The notes: generated by a model not told the origin, from the letters alone. A DNA stretch of 34,301 bases from Candidatus Zhuqueibacterota bacterium (GCA_030950365.1 JAUZRQ010000019.1:1-34301), one strand, 5' to 3'. Counted from the first letter of the stretch, positions 1-7,773 are shown. Translations and numbers: made by a program.

Positions 1-9
1 CCAAGTCAT

Positions 10-148
10 ACCTGGGACGGAAATAATCAAAAGAAGCTTCGCTTCGGAAGGCAACTGCTCCCAGCAACCGCTCAAAAAGCACTATGCCGAAGCAAAGCTT
101 CTGCAAGTTCCTTCCGTCCCAAATCCAATTTGGGACGGAGAATGGAAG
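10..148 (+). repeat. Left REP-like repeat unit (cut by window start)
   Basis: The unit starts with the right arm of a palindrome (ACCTGGGACGG, 10-20), whose left arm is partly outside the window. An inner inverted repeat follows (about 32-46 against 88-102). It ends with a perfect 11-bp hairpin, CCGTCCCAAAT (114-124) and ATTTGGGACGG (128-138), with a 3-nt loop. The downstream copy is at 744-883. Translated, the unit gives a spurious peptide starting MPKQSFC, which should not be taken as the transposase N-terminus. Confidence 0.85.
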
Positions 149-164
149 GTCGGAAGGGGAAATT

Positions 165-707
165 ATGCGAAGCAATTATAAAATTTACGAAAAAAAGGGC
201 GTATATTTCGTCACATCAACAATCACCGCATGGATACCTATTTTCGTCAACAAAAGCTATTTTGACATCCTTGTTTCGGCGCTAAACTTTTGTGCTGAGC
301 AAAAAAATTTAAATATCTTCGCCTGGGTAATCCTGGACAACCATTTTCATCTCGTTTGCCAGGCTCCAGAATTGAGTCAAACCTTCCAGAGCCTTAAGCG
401 ACATACCGCCAAACAAATCATTACACAATTGAAATCTGACAACAAAAAATGGGCACTTAATTTGTTCGCATACTACAAAAAAAGGCACAAAAAAGGGAGC
501 GAGTATCAAGTGTGGCAGGAAGGATTTCATCCTCAACTCATCAACAGCGAAGATATGTTGACACAAAAGATTGAATATATTCATTACAATCCAGTGAAAC
601 GCGGTTATGTCGAAAAGCCGGAACATTGGCTACATAGCTCAGCCCGTTATTTTAAGACTGGTGATGAAAGCCCGGTCTCGATGAAATCATTAGAGTTCAT
701 ATTATGA
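165..707 (+). CDS. REP-associated tyrosine transposase (RAYT, Y1_Tnp / IS200-like)
   Basis: This 180-residue protein carries the HUH metal-binding motif H-F-H in DNHFHLV (about residues 56-62) and the family's tyrosine signature YIHYNPVKRGY near residue 145. RAYTs nick single-stranded DNA at REP palindromes through a 5'-phosphotyrosine link. The start at 165 is chosen because a purine-rich ribosome site (GGAAGGGGA, 151-160 region) precedes it, and because the longer frame from 84 is only translated repeat DNA. Length and both catalytic motifs are intact, so the enzyme looks functional. It is AT-rich compared with the following hyp genes, which fits separate ancestry. It stands alone, with matching repeat units on both sides as its presumed substrates. 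Confidence 0.88.
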   Translation: MRSNYKIYEKKGVYFVTSTITAWIPIFVNKSYFDILVSALNFCAEQKNLNIFAWVILDNHFHLVCQAPELSQTFQSLKRHTAKQIITQLKSDNKKWALNLFAYYKKRHKKGSEYQVWQEGFHPQLINSEDMLTQKIEYIHYNPVKRGYVEKPEHWLHSSARYFKTGDESPVSMKSLEFIL

Positions 708-729
708 AGCCAAAGGCAAGTTTTCCCCT

Positions 730-883
730 CCGTCCCAGGTGTAACCTGGGACGGAAATAAACAAAAGAAGCTTCGCTTCGAAAAGCAGCTGCTCCAATGG
801 CAGCTCAAAAAGCGCTATGCCGAAGCAAAGCTTCTGCGAATTCCTTCCGTCCCAAATCCAATTTGGGACGGAGAAATGGAAGG
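730..883 (+). repeat. Right REP-like repeat unit (complete)
   Basis: This is the complete unit. Hairpin one pairs CCGTCCCAGGT (730-740) with ACCTGGGACGG (744-754) around a 3-nt loop. Hairpin two pairs CCGTCCCAAAT (847-857) with ATTTGGGACGG (861-871), again with a 3-nt loop. Between them sits the inner inverted repeat, about 766-780 against 821-836. Positions 744-883 match 10-148 with a few substitutions and one extra base. It lies just after the transposase stop and before hypF, and its translation adds a false N-terminus to the hypF frame. Confidence 0.85.
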
Positions 884-894
884 AAAATTTTGAT

Positions 895-1022
895 CTCACG
901 CAGAGCCGCGGAGAGCGCCGTTTTTTCTACATTGAATCCTCTACGATCCCCCCGTCTCTGCGAGAGCGTAAAGCCGTTTTTTCCTATTCGTTTCTCTCTG
1001 TGTCCTTCGTGACTTCGTGGTT
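895..1022. repeat. Dispersed repeat with self-complementary CGCAGAG-type arms, upstream of hypF
   Basis: The stretch has a CGCAGAGCCGCGGAGAGCGC-like arm (about 897-920). An inverse arm, GTCTCTGCGAGAGCG (about 953-968), follows, then a TCCTTCGTGACTTCGTGG segment (about 1002-1020). The same three modules recur before hypC and, in part, around hypD, hypE and korB. No coding sense is visible. The function is unknown; it may be a small non-autonomous element. Confidence 0.6.
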
Positions 1023-1032
1023 GGATATTTCT

Positions 1033-3306
1033 ATGCCCATCATCCGTCAAAAAATCCGCATCAACGGCATCGTGCAGGGCGTGGGCTTCCGGCCGTTCGT
1101 GTATCGCCTGGCGCAGGAGTGCGGGATCGCCGGCTTCGTGAACAACAGCAGCGATGGCGTGCTCATCGAGGCCGAGGGCCCGCCCGAGGCGCTGGCCACC
1201 TTTCGCGAGCGGCTGCGCCGCGAAGCCCCGCCACTGTCGCACATCGTCGAGTTCGAATATGATGACCTGCCGCCCAGGGGCGACACGCAATTCGTCATCC
1301 AGCAAAGTCGCCGCGACTCGGCGCCGGTCACCCTCATCTCTCCGGATGTCGCCACCTGCGACGACTGCCTTCGCGAGCTGTTCGATCCGGGCGACCGGCG
1401 CTACCGCTATCCGTTCATCAATTGCACCAACTGCGGCCCGCGGTACACCATCGTGTACACCATCCCGTACGACCGCGGCAACACCTCCATGCGCGTGTTC
1501 CCCATGTGCCCGGAGTGCGAGCGTGAGTACCACGATCCGGCCAACCGCCGCTTTCACGCCCAGCCGAACGCCTGCCCGAAATGCGGTCCGCAGGTGACGC
1601 TGTACGACCGCAGGGGCCAGCCAATCGACGCGGACGATCCCATTGCGAGGGCGGTGGATTTGCTGCGCGCCGGACACATTCTCGCCATCCGCGGACTCGG
1701 CGGCTTCCACCTGGCCGTGGATGCCCATAACGATGCCGCGGTGCGCGAGCTGCGCCGGCGCAAGGGCCGCGCCGAAAAGCCCTTCGCCTTGATGGCGCCG
1801 GACCTCGATAGCATCGAAAAATTTTGCATCGTTTCCGAAGCCGAGCGCGAGCTGCTGCAACACCCCACCCGGCCGATCGTGCTGCTGCCGGCGCGCGACG
1901 GCCACCGCATCGCGCCGTCGGTGGCGCCGAACCAGCGCTATCTCGGCTTCATACTGCCCTACACACCGCTGCATCATCTATTGCTGCGCGGTCACTTCGA
2001 CGCCCTGGTGATGACCAGCGGCAATTTCACCGAGGAGCCCATCGCCATCGGCAACGGCGAAGCGCTGGAGCGGCTGGCGCATCTGGCCGACTATTTCCTG
2101 CTGCACAACCGCGACATCCTGCAGCGCTGCGACGACTCCATCGCCCGGATGGCGGCCGGCAAACCGCGCATCATCCGGCGCTCGCGCGGCTACGTGCCCG
2201 CACCGGTGTTTCTCAAAACGCCCACGCGGCGCAACATTTTGGCCTGCGGCGGCGAGCTGAAAAACACCATCGCGCTGTCGCGGGGCAATACGGTGTTCTT
2301 CAGCCAGCACATCGGCGATCTGGACAATCCGGCGGCGCTGGCGTTCTTCGAAAACAGCATCGCGCATTTGCAGCGCATTCTCGAAATCGAGCCGGAAATC
2401 ATTGCGTATGATCTACATCCGGAGTATCTTTCCACCAAGTGGGCGCTGGCGCAGGACCTGCCGAAAATCGGCGTGCAGCACCATCATGCGCACCTGGCCG
2501 CGGTCATGGCCGAGAACGGCGTGGAAGTGCGCACGATCGGCATCATTCTCGATGGCACCGGTTACGGCACCGACGGCACCATCTGGGGCGGCGAAGTGCT
2601 GGTCGGCGATTTCAGCGGTTTCGAGCGTTTCGCCCATCTCGAGCCCGTGCCGCTGCCGGGCGGCGAAGCGGCCATCCGGCAGCCGTGGCGCATGGCGGTG
2701 AGCTACCTGTACGCCGCTTATGGCGAGGCGCTGTGGGACCTGCCGCTGCTGCAGCGAATCCACGAGGAGAAGGTTCGCATCATCCTACAAATGATCGACA
2801 AACGCCTGAACGCGCCGCTGACCTCGAGCTGCGGCCGGCTGTTCGACGGCGTGGCGGCGCTGCTCGGCATCCGCGACGAGATCAATTATGAAGCGCAGGC
2901 GGCCATCGAGCTGGAGATGCACATCGACGAAACCGTTGATGAGTTTTATGCCGAAGCGCTTCCTGCACGCACGGCCAAAGGCGCCCTCGACTGGCGGCCG
3001 CTCATCCGTGTCATCGTGGAGGAACTGCAACGTGGCGAGCCGGTGGGCCGCATCGCCGTCCGGTTTCACCGCACCTTTGCGGAGCTGTTCATCCGTGCCG
3101 CGGAACACGCCCGGGAGGAAACCGGTCTGCAGCGCGTGGGCCTGAGCGGCGGGGTGTATCAGAACACCTATTTTTTCGAATACATGGTGCAGCGGTTGCA
3201 GGAGCACGACTTCGAAGTGCTCACGCATTCGCTTGTGCCCACCAATGACGGCGGCCTGGCCCTGGGGCAAATTGCCATTGCAAATGCGACAATAGAACAC
3301 GGATAA
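1033..3306 (+). CDS. hypF: Carbamoyltransferase HypF, [NiFe]-hydrogenase maturation
   Basis: HypF uses carbamoyl phosphate and ATP to carbamoylate the C-terminal Cys of HypE, the first step of CN ligand synthesis for [NiFe]-hydrogenases in the cytoplasm. The 757-residue protein has all expected parts. They are an acylphosphatase domain with GVGFRPFVYR (16-25), and two C-x2-C-x18-C-x2-C zinc fingers (C109, C112, C131, C134; C159, C162, C181, C184). A YrdC-like domain (about 200-380) follows, then a Kae1/TsaD-like domain with the HHHAHLA metal site near residue 483 and a GLSGGVYQN motif near the end. The start at 1033 gives the family's usual N-terminus; upstream in-frame sequence to 817 is translated repeat DNA. 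The stop codon sits in an ACACGGATAAAACGG-type repeat. It leads the hypF-C-D cluster. Confidence 0.97.
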   Translation: MPIIRQKIRINGIVQGVGFRPFVYRLAQECGIAGFVNNSSDGVLIEAEGPPEALATFRERLRREAPPLSHIVEFEYDDLPPRGDTQFVIQQSRRDSAPVTLISPDVATCDDCLRELFDPGDRRYRYPFINCTNCGPRYTIVYTIPYDRGNTSMRVFPMCPECEREYHDPANRRFHAQPNACPKCGPQVTLYDRRGQPIDADDPIARAVDLLRAGHILAIRGLGGFHLAVDAHNDAAVRELRRRKGRAEKPFALMAPDLDSIEKFCIVSEAERELLQHPTRPIVLLPARDGHRIAPSVAPNQRYLGFILPYTPLHHLLLRGHFDALVMTSGNFTEEPIAIGNGEALERLAHLADYFLLHNRDILQRCDDSIARMAAGKPRIIRRSRGYVPAPVFLKTPTRRNILACGGELKNTIALSRGNTVFFSQHIGDLDNPAALAFFENSIAHLQRILEIEPEIIAYDLHPEYLSTKWALAQDLPKIGVQHHHAHLAAVMAENGVEVRTIGIILDGTGYGTDGTIWGGEVLVGDFSGFERFAHLEPVPLPGGEAAIRQPWRMAVSYLYAAYGEALWDLPLLQRIHEEKVRIILQMIDKRLNAPLTSSCGRLFDGVAALLGIRDEINYEAQAAIELEMHIDETVDEFYAEALPARTAKGALDWRPLIRVIVEELQRGEPVGRIAVRFHRTFAELFIRAAEHAREETGLQRVGLSGGVYQNTYFFEYMVQRLQEHDFEVLTHSLVPTNDGGLALGQIAIANATIEHG

Positions 3307-3480
3307 AACGGATGATGCGGATGGACACGAATTATTAAAAATCTCTCGCAGAGGTGCAGAGAGCGCTGTTGGTTTCACACAAAATCCCCTGCGATCTCTG
3401 CGTCTCCGCGAGAGAAGAAAATTGCATCATTTCTCATGCCAATTTAAATTCCTTTGTGCTCTTTGTGCCTTTGTGGTCAA
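3295..3480. repeat. Composite dispersed repeat between hypF and hypC
   Basis: There are three modules in order. An ACACGGATAAAACGGATGATGCGG-like segment (about 3297-3320) overlaps the hypF stop. Paired CGCAGAGGTGCAGAGAGCG (about 3346-3364) and TCTCTGCGTCTCCGCGAGA (about 3394-3413) arms could fold together. A TTTGTGCTCTTTGTGCCTTTGTGG segment (3452-3475) completes it. The same modules occur at 895-1022, 4921-4947, 6184-6241, 7370-7396 and 11063-11180. Nothing else is visible in this 206-bp gap except the hypC ribosome site. Confidence 0.6.
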
Positions 3481-3512
3481 TAAAATTTGAACCCTAAACG
3501 AAAGGAATCGCC

Positions 3513-3812
3513 ATGTGCCTTGCCATTCCTGGAAAAGTCATTGAAATTTACGAAGAGAACGGCCTGAAGATGGGCAAACTGGACTACGCCGGCACCGTGA
3601 ATGTCGCCTGTCTCGAATACGTGCCGGAGATCAAAATCGGCCAGTACGCCATGGTGCATGCCGGTTTTGCCATCAGCATCGTCGATGAAGAAGAAGCCCA
3701 GCGCACCTATGCTGTCTGGGATGAGCTTGTGCAGGCGGCCGCCGAGGAAGGGACGGATATCTTCGGCATGCCCTTCGAAGACGAACCGCCCAAGCCGGAG
3801 GACAAAAAATGA
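3513..3812 (+). CDS. hypC: Hydrogenase maturation chaperone HypC/HybG
   Basis: The 99-residue protein begins MCLAIPGKV, the defining N-terminus of HypC. Cys2 is the residue that binds the Fe(CN)2CO unit and partners HypD. The conserved His lies in [11 protein letters not shown] (H49). An AAAGGA ribosome site precedes the ATG. HypC forms a complex with HypD, receives cyanide from HypE and delivers the iron centre to the hydrogenase large-subunit precursor. Its stop overlaps the hypD start by four bases (ATGA), so the two are translationally coupled. The last 20 or so residues are an acidic, proline-rich tail, slightly longer than in many family members. Confidence 0.96.
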   Translation: MCLAIPGKVIEIYEENGLKMGKLDYAGTVNVACLEYVPEIKIGQYAMVHAGFAISIVDEEEAQRTYAVWDELVQAAAEEGTDIFGMPFEDEPPKPEDKK

Positions 3813-4909
3813 AATACCTGGATGAATACCGCAATCCCGAGATCGCCCGGAAAATCGTGGAAGAGCTGCATGCCGTGACCAAGCACAACTGGGTGATCAT
3901 GGAAGTCTGCGGCGGCCAGACGCACTCCATCATCAAAAACGGCATCGACAAGATCATTCCGCAGCAAATCGAGCTGGTGCACGGTCCGGGTTGCCCGGTG
4001 TGTGTGACGCCTCTGGAGCAGATCGACAAGGCCATTGCCATTGCCTCGCGGCCGGATGTGATTTTCACCTCGTTCGGCGACATGCTGCGTGTGCCCGGCT
4101 CCGAAAAAGACCTGTTCATGGTCAAATCCGAAGGCGGCGACGTACGCATCGTCTATTCGCCGCTGGATGCGGTGAACATCGCCCGCGAAAATCCGGACAA
4201 AAAAGTCGTGTTTTTTGCCGTCGGCTTCGAGACCACCGCGCCGAACAACGCCATGGCCGTGTGGCAGGCGCATCGCGAGGGGCTGAAAAATTTTTACCTG
4301 CTGGTGTCACACGTGCTGGTGCCACCGGCCATGCGGGCGCTGCTCAGCTCACCCAACAACCGCGTGCAGGGCTATCTCGCCGCCGGACACGTGTGCACGG
4401 TCATGGGCTGGGAGGAGTACATCCCCATCGCCGAGGAGTACAAGGTTCCCATCGTGGTGACCGGCTTCGAACCGGTGGACATCCTCGAAGGCATCCTCAT
4501 GGTGGTGCAACTGCTGGAGCGGGGAGAGGCGAAAGTAGAGAATCAGTATTCACGGGTGGTGCGCCGCGAGGGCAACCGGCCGGCGCAGGAGCTCATCCAG
4601 CGCGTGTTCGAAATCGCCGACCGCAAGTGGCGCGGCATTGGTGAGATTCCGGCCAGCGGCCTGCGGTTGCGGGAAGAATTCCGCGAACACGATGCGGAGT
4701 TAGCCTTCGGCATGGGCGAAATCCAGGTGGAAGAACCGCCGGAATGCATCAGCGGGCTGGTGCTGCAGGGGCTGAAGAAGCCATACGAGTGCGAGGCCTT
4801 CGGCAAGCAGTGCACGCCGCAAACCCCGCTCGGCGCCACGATGGTCTCCGCCGAAGGCGCCTGTGCGGCGTATTTCAATTACAGCCGGCATGAAGAAAGC
4901 GCGGGGTGA
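3809..4909 (+). CDS. hypD: Hydrogenase maturation protein HypD
   Basis: HypD is the [4Fe-4S] scaffold on which, with HypC, the Fe(CN)2CO group is assembled. The 366 residues match the family length. Visible signatures are CGGQTHSI (C34), [10 protein letters not shown] (C62, C65), the central [10 protein letters not shown] segment and a CTVMGWEEY segment. The C-terminal cluster-binding region holds cysteines in [15 protein letters not shown] and [11 protein letters not shown]. The start overlaps the hypC stop by four bases. Downstream the operon is broken by a repeat fragment and a two-gene insertion before hypE. No truncation or missing key residue is seen. Confidence 0.97.
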   Translation: MKYLDEYRNPEIARKIVEELHAVTKHNWVIMEVCGGQTHSIIKNGIDKIIPQQIELVHGPGCPVCVTPLEQIDKAIAIASRPDVIFTSFGDMLRVPGSEKDLFMVKSEGGDVRIVYSPLDAVNIARENPDKKVVFFAVGFETTAPNNAMAVWQAHREGLKNFYLLVSHVLVPPAMRALLSSPNNRVQGYLAAGHVCTVMGWEEYIPIAEEYKVPIVVTGFEPVDILEGILMVVQLLERGEAKVENQYSRVVRREGNRPAQELIQRVFEIADRKWRGIGEIPASGLRLREEFREHDAELAFGMGEIQVEEPPECISGLVLQGLKKPYECEAFGKQCTPQTPLGATMVSAEGACAAYFNYSRHEESAG

Positions 4910-4920
4910 GATTTTGGGAA

Positions 4921-4947
4921 CCGCGGAGAACGCTAAGACCGCAGAGA
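4921..4947. repeat. Fragment of the CGCAGAG-type dispersed repeat after hypD
   Basis: The string CCGCGGAGAACGCTAAGACC followed by GCAGAG matches one arm of the repeat found before hypF and hypC. It starts about 10 bp after the hypD stop, close to where the cluster is interrupted by the Phd-like/DUF3800 pair. Confidence 0.5.
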
Positions 4948-5014
4948 TTGGTTGGAATACTGCCCAAATGCAACAAAATTTGCAAATCATTTCAATTGAA
5001 TAGAAAATAATTAA

Positions 5015-5215
5015 ATGGTAACGACCATGCTGACAATCAGGGATCTCAATGTCCGGTACATCACGGATAAAAATGGGAAAAAGACTCAAGTTATATTGGA
5101 CTTGAAAGATTTCGAACAGCTTTTGGAGGACCTCCAAGATTTGGCCGCTGTGGTCGAAAGACGTGATGAAACGCGCGTTCCACATGCAGCAATTAAAAAA
5201 TTGCTTCAAAGTTAG
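5015..5215 (+). CDS. Small antitoxin-like protein (Phd/YefM-type resemblance)
   Basis: This 66-residue ORF has the pattern of short antitoxin-like proteins: a beta-rich start (VRYITDKNGKKTQVILDL), then an acidic helix (FEQLLEDLQDLAAVVERRDE) and a basic C-terminus. The resemblance to Phd/YefM-type antitoxins is by eye, and no DNA-binding fold is proved. Two in-frame starts are possible, 5015 and 5027 (MLTIRDL); neither has a strong ribosome site. It lies 63 bp before a DUF3800 gene in the same direction, so it may be that protein's partner. It is AT-rich compared with hypD and hypE, which suggests insertion into the hyp cluster. Confidence 0.6.
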   Translation: MVTTMLTIRDLNVRYITDKNGKKTQVILDLKDFEQLLEDLQDLAAVVERRDETRVPHAAIKKLLQS

Positions 5216-5278
5216 CAATTCAAATTTATTTACTGATTGGACAAATAAGCGCTTGATTTTCTAAGGAGATTCTACCTA

Positions 5279-6046
5279 ATGTTTTTAATGTATGTGGATG
5301 AAAGTGGTGACATTGGTGTGGAAAGAAGCCCAACAAATTATTTCATCTTGAGTGCAATCGTTTTTCATGAATTAAGATGGATGTCTCTTTTAAACAGCCT
5401 GATTGACTTTCGACGCCAACTTAGAGATGCAAAAGGATTAAAATTAAGGGAGGAAATACATGCTACAAATTTCGCAAATCGGCCCGGTGATCTAAGACGC
5501 ATCAAACGCAATGACCGAATTGATATCTTAAAAAAATGCATAGATTGGTTGAAGAATCAGCCTGACATCAATATTATTACGGTCGTTTGTAGAAAAGCAA
5601 ATAGGTCCAAAGAAGAGGTGTTTATAAAGAGCTGGCAAGCCCTGATTCAAAGATTTGAGAATACGATTCGCCATCGCAATTTTAATGGTCCCCTAAATCC
5701 AGATGATAAAGGTTTAATTTTACCAGATATTACAGATGACAATAAATTGACTCAATTGGTTCGCAAAATGCGTCGGTTTAATCCAATTCCTCATTCAAGG
5801 TTATTATATTCTGGTGGTTACCGTAATTTGCCTTTAGATTATATAATCGAAGACCCTGTTTTTAGAAACTCGAAAAAATCATTTTTTCATCAAATGGTGG
5901 ATGTCGTTTCTTACTGTGCGAAACAGCTTTATGAACCTAACAAATATATGAGGAAAAAAGGCGGGCATCGGTTTTATCAGCGTCTTGAACCAGTGCTTGT
6001 AAAACAGGCATCAACTCTACATCCGTTGGGAATCGTAGAAATATAA
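5279..6046 (+). CDS. DUF3800 domain protein
   Basis: The 255-residue protein opens with MYVDESGDIG, the hallmark of DUF3800, a family predicted to have an RNase H-like fold with acidic catalytic residues. Other family-like segments are YFILSAIVF (about 20-30), an EIHATN segment near residue 60 and a conserved C-terminal stretch with FFHQMVDVVSYCAKQLYEP. A clear AAGGAG (5263-5268) fixes the start. DUF3800 genes are frequent in mobile and defence-type neighbourhoods, but the biochemical role is not established. Here it follows a small antitoxin-like ORF and ends at a terminator, forming a self-contained AT-rich cassette between hypD and hypE. A toxin or nuclease role is inference. Confidence 0.8.
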   Translation: MFLMYVDESGDIGVERSPTNYFILSAIVFHELRWMSLLNSLIDFRRQLRDAKGLKLREEIHATNFANRPGDLRRIKRNDRIDILKKCIDWLKNQPDINIITVVCRKANRSKEEVFIKSWQALIQRFENTIRHRNFNGPLNPDDKGLILPDITDDNKLTQLVRKMRRFNPIPHSRLLYSGGYRNLPLDYIIEDPVFRNSKKSFFHQMVDVVSYCAKQLYEPNKYMRKKGGHRFYQRLEPVLVKQASTLHPLGIVEI

Positions 6047-6053
6047 AAAAAGA

Positions 6054-6069
6054 GCCGGCTTTCGCCGGC
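6054..6069 (-). terminator. GC-rich hairpin with A-run, possible minus-strand terminator
   Basis: GCCGGC (6054-6059) pairs with GCCGGC (6064-6069) around a TTTC loop. A run of A upstream (about 6044-6051) reads as U on the minus strand. It adjoins the plus-strand terminator at 6075-6117, so the pair may insulate in both directions. Confidence 0.45.
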
Positions 6070-6074
6070 CCGGG

Positions 6075-6117
6075 GGAATCCTACTCCAGGTTCTAGACCT
6101 GTTTCGGATTCCTTTTT
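6075..6117 (+). terminator. Rho-independent terminator after DUF3800
   Basis: GGAATCC (6075-6081) pairs with GGATTCC (6106-6112). An inner CAGGT (6087-6091) and ACCTG (6097-6101) stem lies within it, and five Ts (6113-6117) follow. It begins 29 bp after the DUF3800 stop and separates that cassette from hypE. Confidence 0.7.
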
Positions 6118-6183
6118 AGAATAAATGATTGAATAACAAAAAGCAAGAATTTTCATAAAAGATACAAGTGGCACGTAAAAAAT

Positions 6184-6241
6184 TCTCTACGCCCTCGGCG
6201 GTTTAAATTCAAATGCTTTGTGTTCTTCGTGTCTCTGTGGC
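6184..6241. repeat. Dispersed repeat fragment upstream of hypE
   Basis: CTACGCCCTCGGCGG (about 6187-6201) and TTTGTGTTCTTCGTGTCTCTGTGG (6217-6240) match the arm and tail modules seen before hypF and hypC. An ATG at 6213 inside it opens a frame into hypE and would add a false N-terminus beginning MLCVLRV. Confidence 0.55.
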
Positions 6242-6266
6242 AAACCCAAAATCATGGAAACCGGTC

Positions 6267-7352
6267 ATGAGCAAAACCATTCCCCCTGATACCTTCGGCC
6301 AGTGCCCGCTACCCATCACGCAGTACGATACCGTCCAGCTCGGCCACGGCAGCGGCGGCAAAATGATGAATGATCTCATCAGCAAGCTCTTCGTATGGGC
6401 TTTCGACAATCCCATGCTGCAAGACATGGACGACCAGGCGGTGCTGGACATTCCCTCGCCGGATGGAAAAACCGGCAGCGTGCGTCTGGCCCTCAGCACC
6501 GATTCCTTCGTCGTCGATCCGATCTTTTTTCCGGGAGGCAACATCGGTGAGCTGGCGGTGAACGGCACGGTGAACGACGTGTGCATGAGCGGCGCCCGGC
6601 CGCTGTATTTGAGCGCCGGGTTCATCATCGAAGAAGGCTTTTCGCTGGATGAATTGCGGCGGATCGTCGAATCCATGCGCGATGCCGCCCGCCGCGCCGG
6701 CGTGGCCATCGTTACCGGCGACACCAAGGTGGTGCACAAGGGCAAAGGCGACAAGGTGTTCATCAACACCGCTGGCATTGGCATTATCGAGCATTCGTAT
6801 GCCATTGGCGCCAAACACATCCGCCCCGGGGATATCATCCTGCTGAGCGGCACCATCGCCGATCACGGCATTGCCATTCTCTCCAAACGCGAAGGGCTGG
6901 CCTTCGAGACCTCCATCGAGAGCGACACCGCGCCGCTGAACGACCTGGTGCGCGTCATTCTCGACGCCGGCGGCGAGGCGGTGCACGCCATGCGCGATCC
7001 CACCCGCGGCGGACTGGCCGCCACTCTGAACGAATTCGCCGATGCAGCCGGGGTGGGCATCCGCATCCGTCAGGATCGCATTCCCATCCATCCGGCCGTC
7101 GAAGGGGCCTGCGAGATGCTGGGCCTCGACCCGCTGTATGTAGCCAATGAAGGCAAGGTGGTGGTTGTGGTGGCGCGCGACAAAAGCCAGGCGGTGCTGG
7201 AAGCCATGCGGCAGCATCCGCTGGGCCAGCAGGCCGCCATCATCGGCGATATCACCGAAGAAAATGCCGGCCGGGTCTCCATGCTCACGCGCATCGGTAG
7301 CTGGCGCATGGTGGACAGGATCGTCGGCGAGCAATTGCCGCGGATTTGTTGA
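6267..7352 (+). CDS. hypE: Carbamoyl dehydratase HypE, hydrogenase maturation
   Basis: HypE dehydrates the thiocarboxamide formed on its C-terminal Cys by HypF, yielding the thiocyanate that supplies CN to HypC-HypD. The 361-residue protein belongs to the PurM-like ATP-binding family. Seen are QLGHGSGGKMMNDLI (about 24-38), a DMDDQAVL segment, the NGTVNDVCMSGA motif, VTGDTKVVHKGKGD, and the terminal PRIC whose Cys is the modified residue. I place the start at 6267 (MSKTIPPD); the frame from 6213 runs through repeat DNA. A diverged second copy of its last 41 codons (7230-7352) occurs at 8208-8330. It is separated from hypD by an inserted cassette of about 1.3 kb. Confidence 0.96.
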   Translation: MSKTIPPDTFGQCPLPITQYDTVQLGHGSGGKMMNDLISKLFVWAFDNPMLQDMDDQAVLDIPSPDGKTGSVRLALSTDSFVVDPIFFPGGNIGELAVNGTVNDVCMSGARPLYLSAGFIIEEGFSLDELRRIVESMRDAARRAGVAIVTGDTKVVHKGKGDKVFINTAGIGIIEHSYAIGAKHIRPGDIILLSGTIADHGIAILSKREGLAFETSIESDTAPLNDLVRVILDAGGEAVHAMRDPTRGGLAATLNEFADAAGVGIRIRQDRIPIHPAVEGACEMLGLDPLYVANEGKVVVVVARDKSQAVLEAMRQHPLGQQAAIIGDITEENAGRVSMLTRIGSWRMVDRIVGEQLPRIC

Positions 7353-7369
7353 ATGGGCAGAATTCTGGG

Positions 7370-7396
7370 AAAACCACGAAGGCACAAAGAAAAAAA
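7370..7396. repeat. Inverted fragment of the dispersed repeat after hypE
   Basis: AACCACGAAGGCACAAAGAA (about 7371-7390) is the reverse-complement form of the CTTTGTGCCTTCGTGG module seen upstream of hypF, hypC and hypE. It lies between the hypE stop and its terminator. Confidence 0.5.
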
Positions 7397-7409
7397 CTGG
7401 CAGCGATCC

Positions 7410-7444
7410 AAACACCAGGAACCTTAAAGGTGCCTGGTGTTTCT
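7410..7444 (+). terminator. Terminator-like hairpin after hypE
   Basis: AAACACCAGG (7410-7419) pairs with CCTGGTGTTT (7433-7442). An inner ACCT/AGGT stem and a TAA loop complete a 14-bp hairpin with one internal mismatch. The T-tract after it is short (TTTCTATT). It closes the hypE transcript. Confidence 0.7.
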
Positions 7445-7492
7445 ATTCATTGGATTGATTTCAAATAAATTTAAATTTATCCGCCATTGCCG

Positions 7493-7521
7493 TTGACATT
7501 AGAAACTCAACAATATAACTT
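7493..7521 (+). promoter_or_regulatory. Sigma70-type promoter for the DUF433/DUF5615 pair
   Basis: TTGACA (7493-7498), a 17-bp spacer and TAACTT (7516-7521) lie 34 bp before the chosen DUF433 start. It sits just after the hypE terminator, so the pair is probably expressed on its own. Confidence 0.55.
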
Positions 7522-7554
7522 ATATGAAATGCTTTTGATTAAATGGAGTTAGCC

Positions 7555-7773
7555 ATGAAAGACCGTATTATTGTGGATCCGAATATTTGTGGTGGTGAGC
7601 CCTGCATCAAAGGAACGCGCATTCCAGTGCACATTATTCTCAGCCACCTCGCCGCCGGAGATGACTTTGCCACCATCCTGAAAAATTTCCCCAGGCTCAC
7701 CAGAGAAGATATTAAAGCCTGCCTGGAATATGCCTCTTATCTGGCAACCGAAAAAGAGATTGCTGTTCCATGA
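7555..7773 (+). CDS. DUF433 antitoxin
   Basis: This 72-residue protein has the DUF433 signature: a DRIIVDPNICGGEPCIKGTR opening, then IPVHIILSHLAAGDD and a REDIKACLEYA helix. DUF433 proteins are small HTH-like antitoxins usually paired with PIN-like DUF5615 toxins. The start at 7555 is favoured because GGAG (7545-7548) is correctly spaced for it; the upstream ATG at 7543 would overlap that site. The stop overlaps the next gene's ATG (ATGA at 7770-7773), so toxin and antitoxin are coupled. The pair lies between hypE and a diverged hypE 3' remnant, which points to insertion. Confidence 0.88.
   Translation: MKDRIIVDPNICGGEPCIKGTRIPVHIILSHLAAGDDFATILKNFPRLTREDIKACLEYASYLATEKEIAVP

Larger units (their letters stand above)
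1..883 (+). mobile_element. RAYT transposase gene bracketed by two REP-like palindromic repeat units
   Basis: A single-domain Y1/HUH transposase gene (165-707) lies between two same-orientation repeat units, 10-148 and 744-883, which are roughly 90% identical by eye. Each unit has an outer palindrome, an imperfect inner inverted repeat (AAGCTTCGCTTCG opposite CGAAGCAAAGCTT) and a second palindrome. This is the arrangement of REP/BIME elements next to REP-associated tyrosine transposases. The window starts inside the first palindrome of the left unit, so the element continues upstream. Single-strand cleavage at REP hairpins by this family is established knowledge; mobility of this copy is inferred. 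Confidence 0.8.

Noticed and set aside
805-1977. Minus-strand open frame of 390 codons across hypF
   Set aside because: It is antisense to hypF, in GC-rich DNA where long opposite frames occur by composition. The translated protein is Arg/Ala/His-rich with no family motif.
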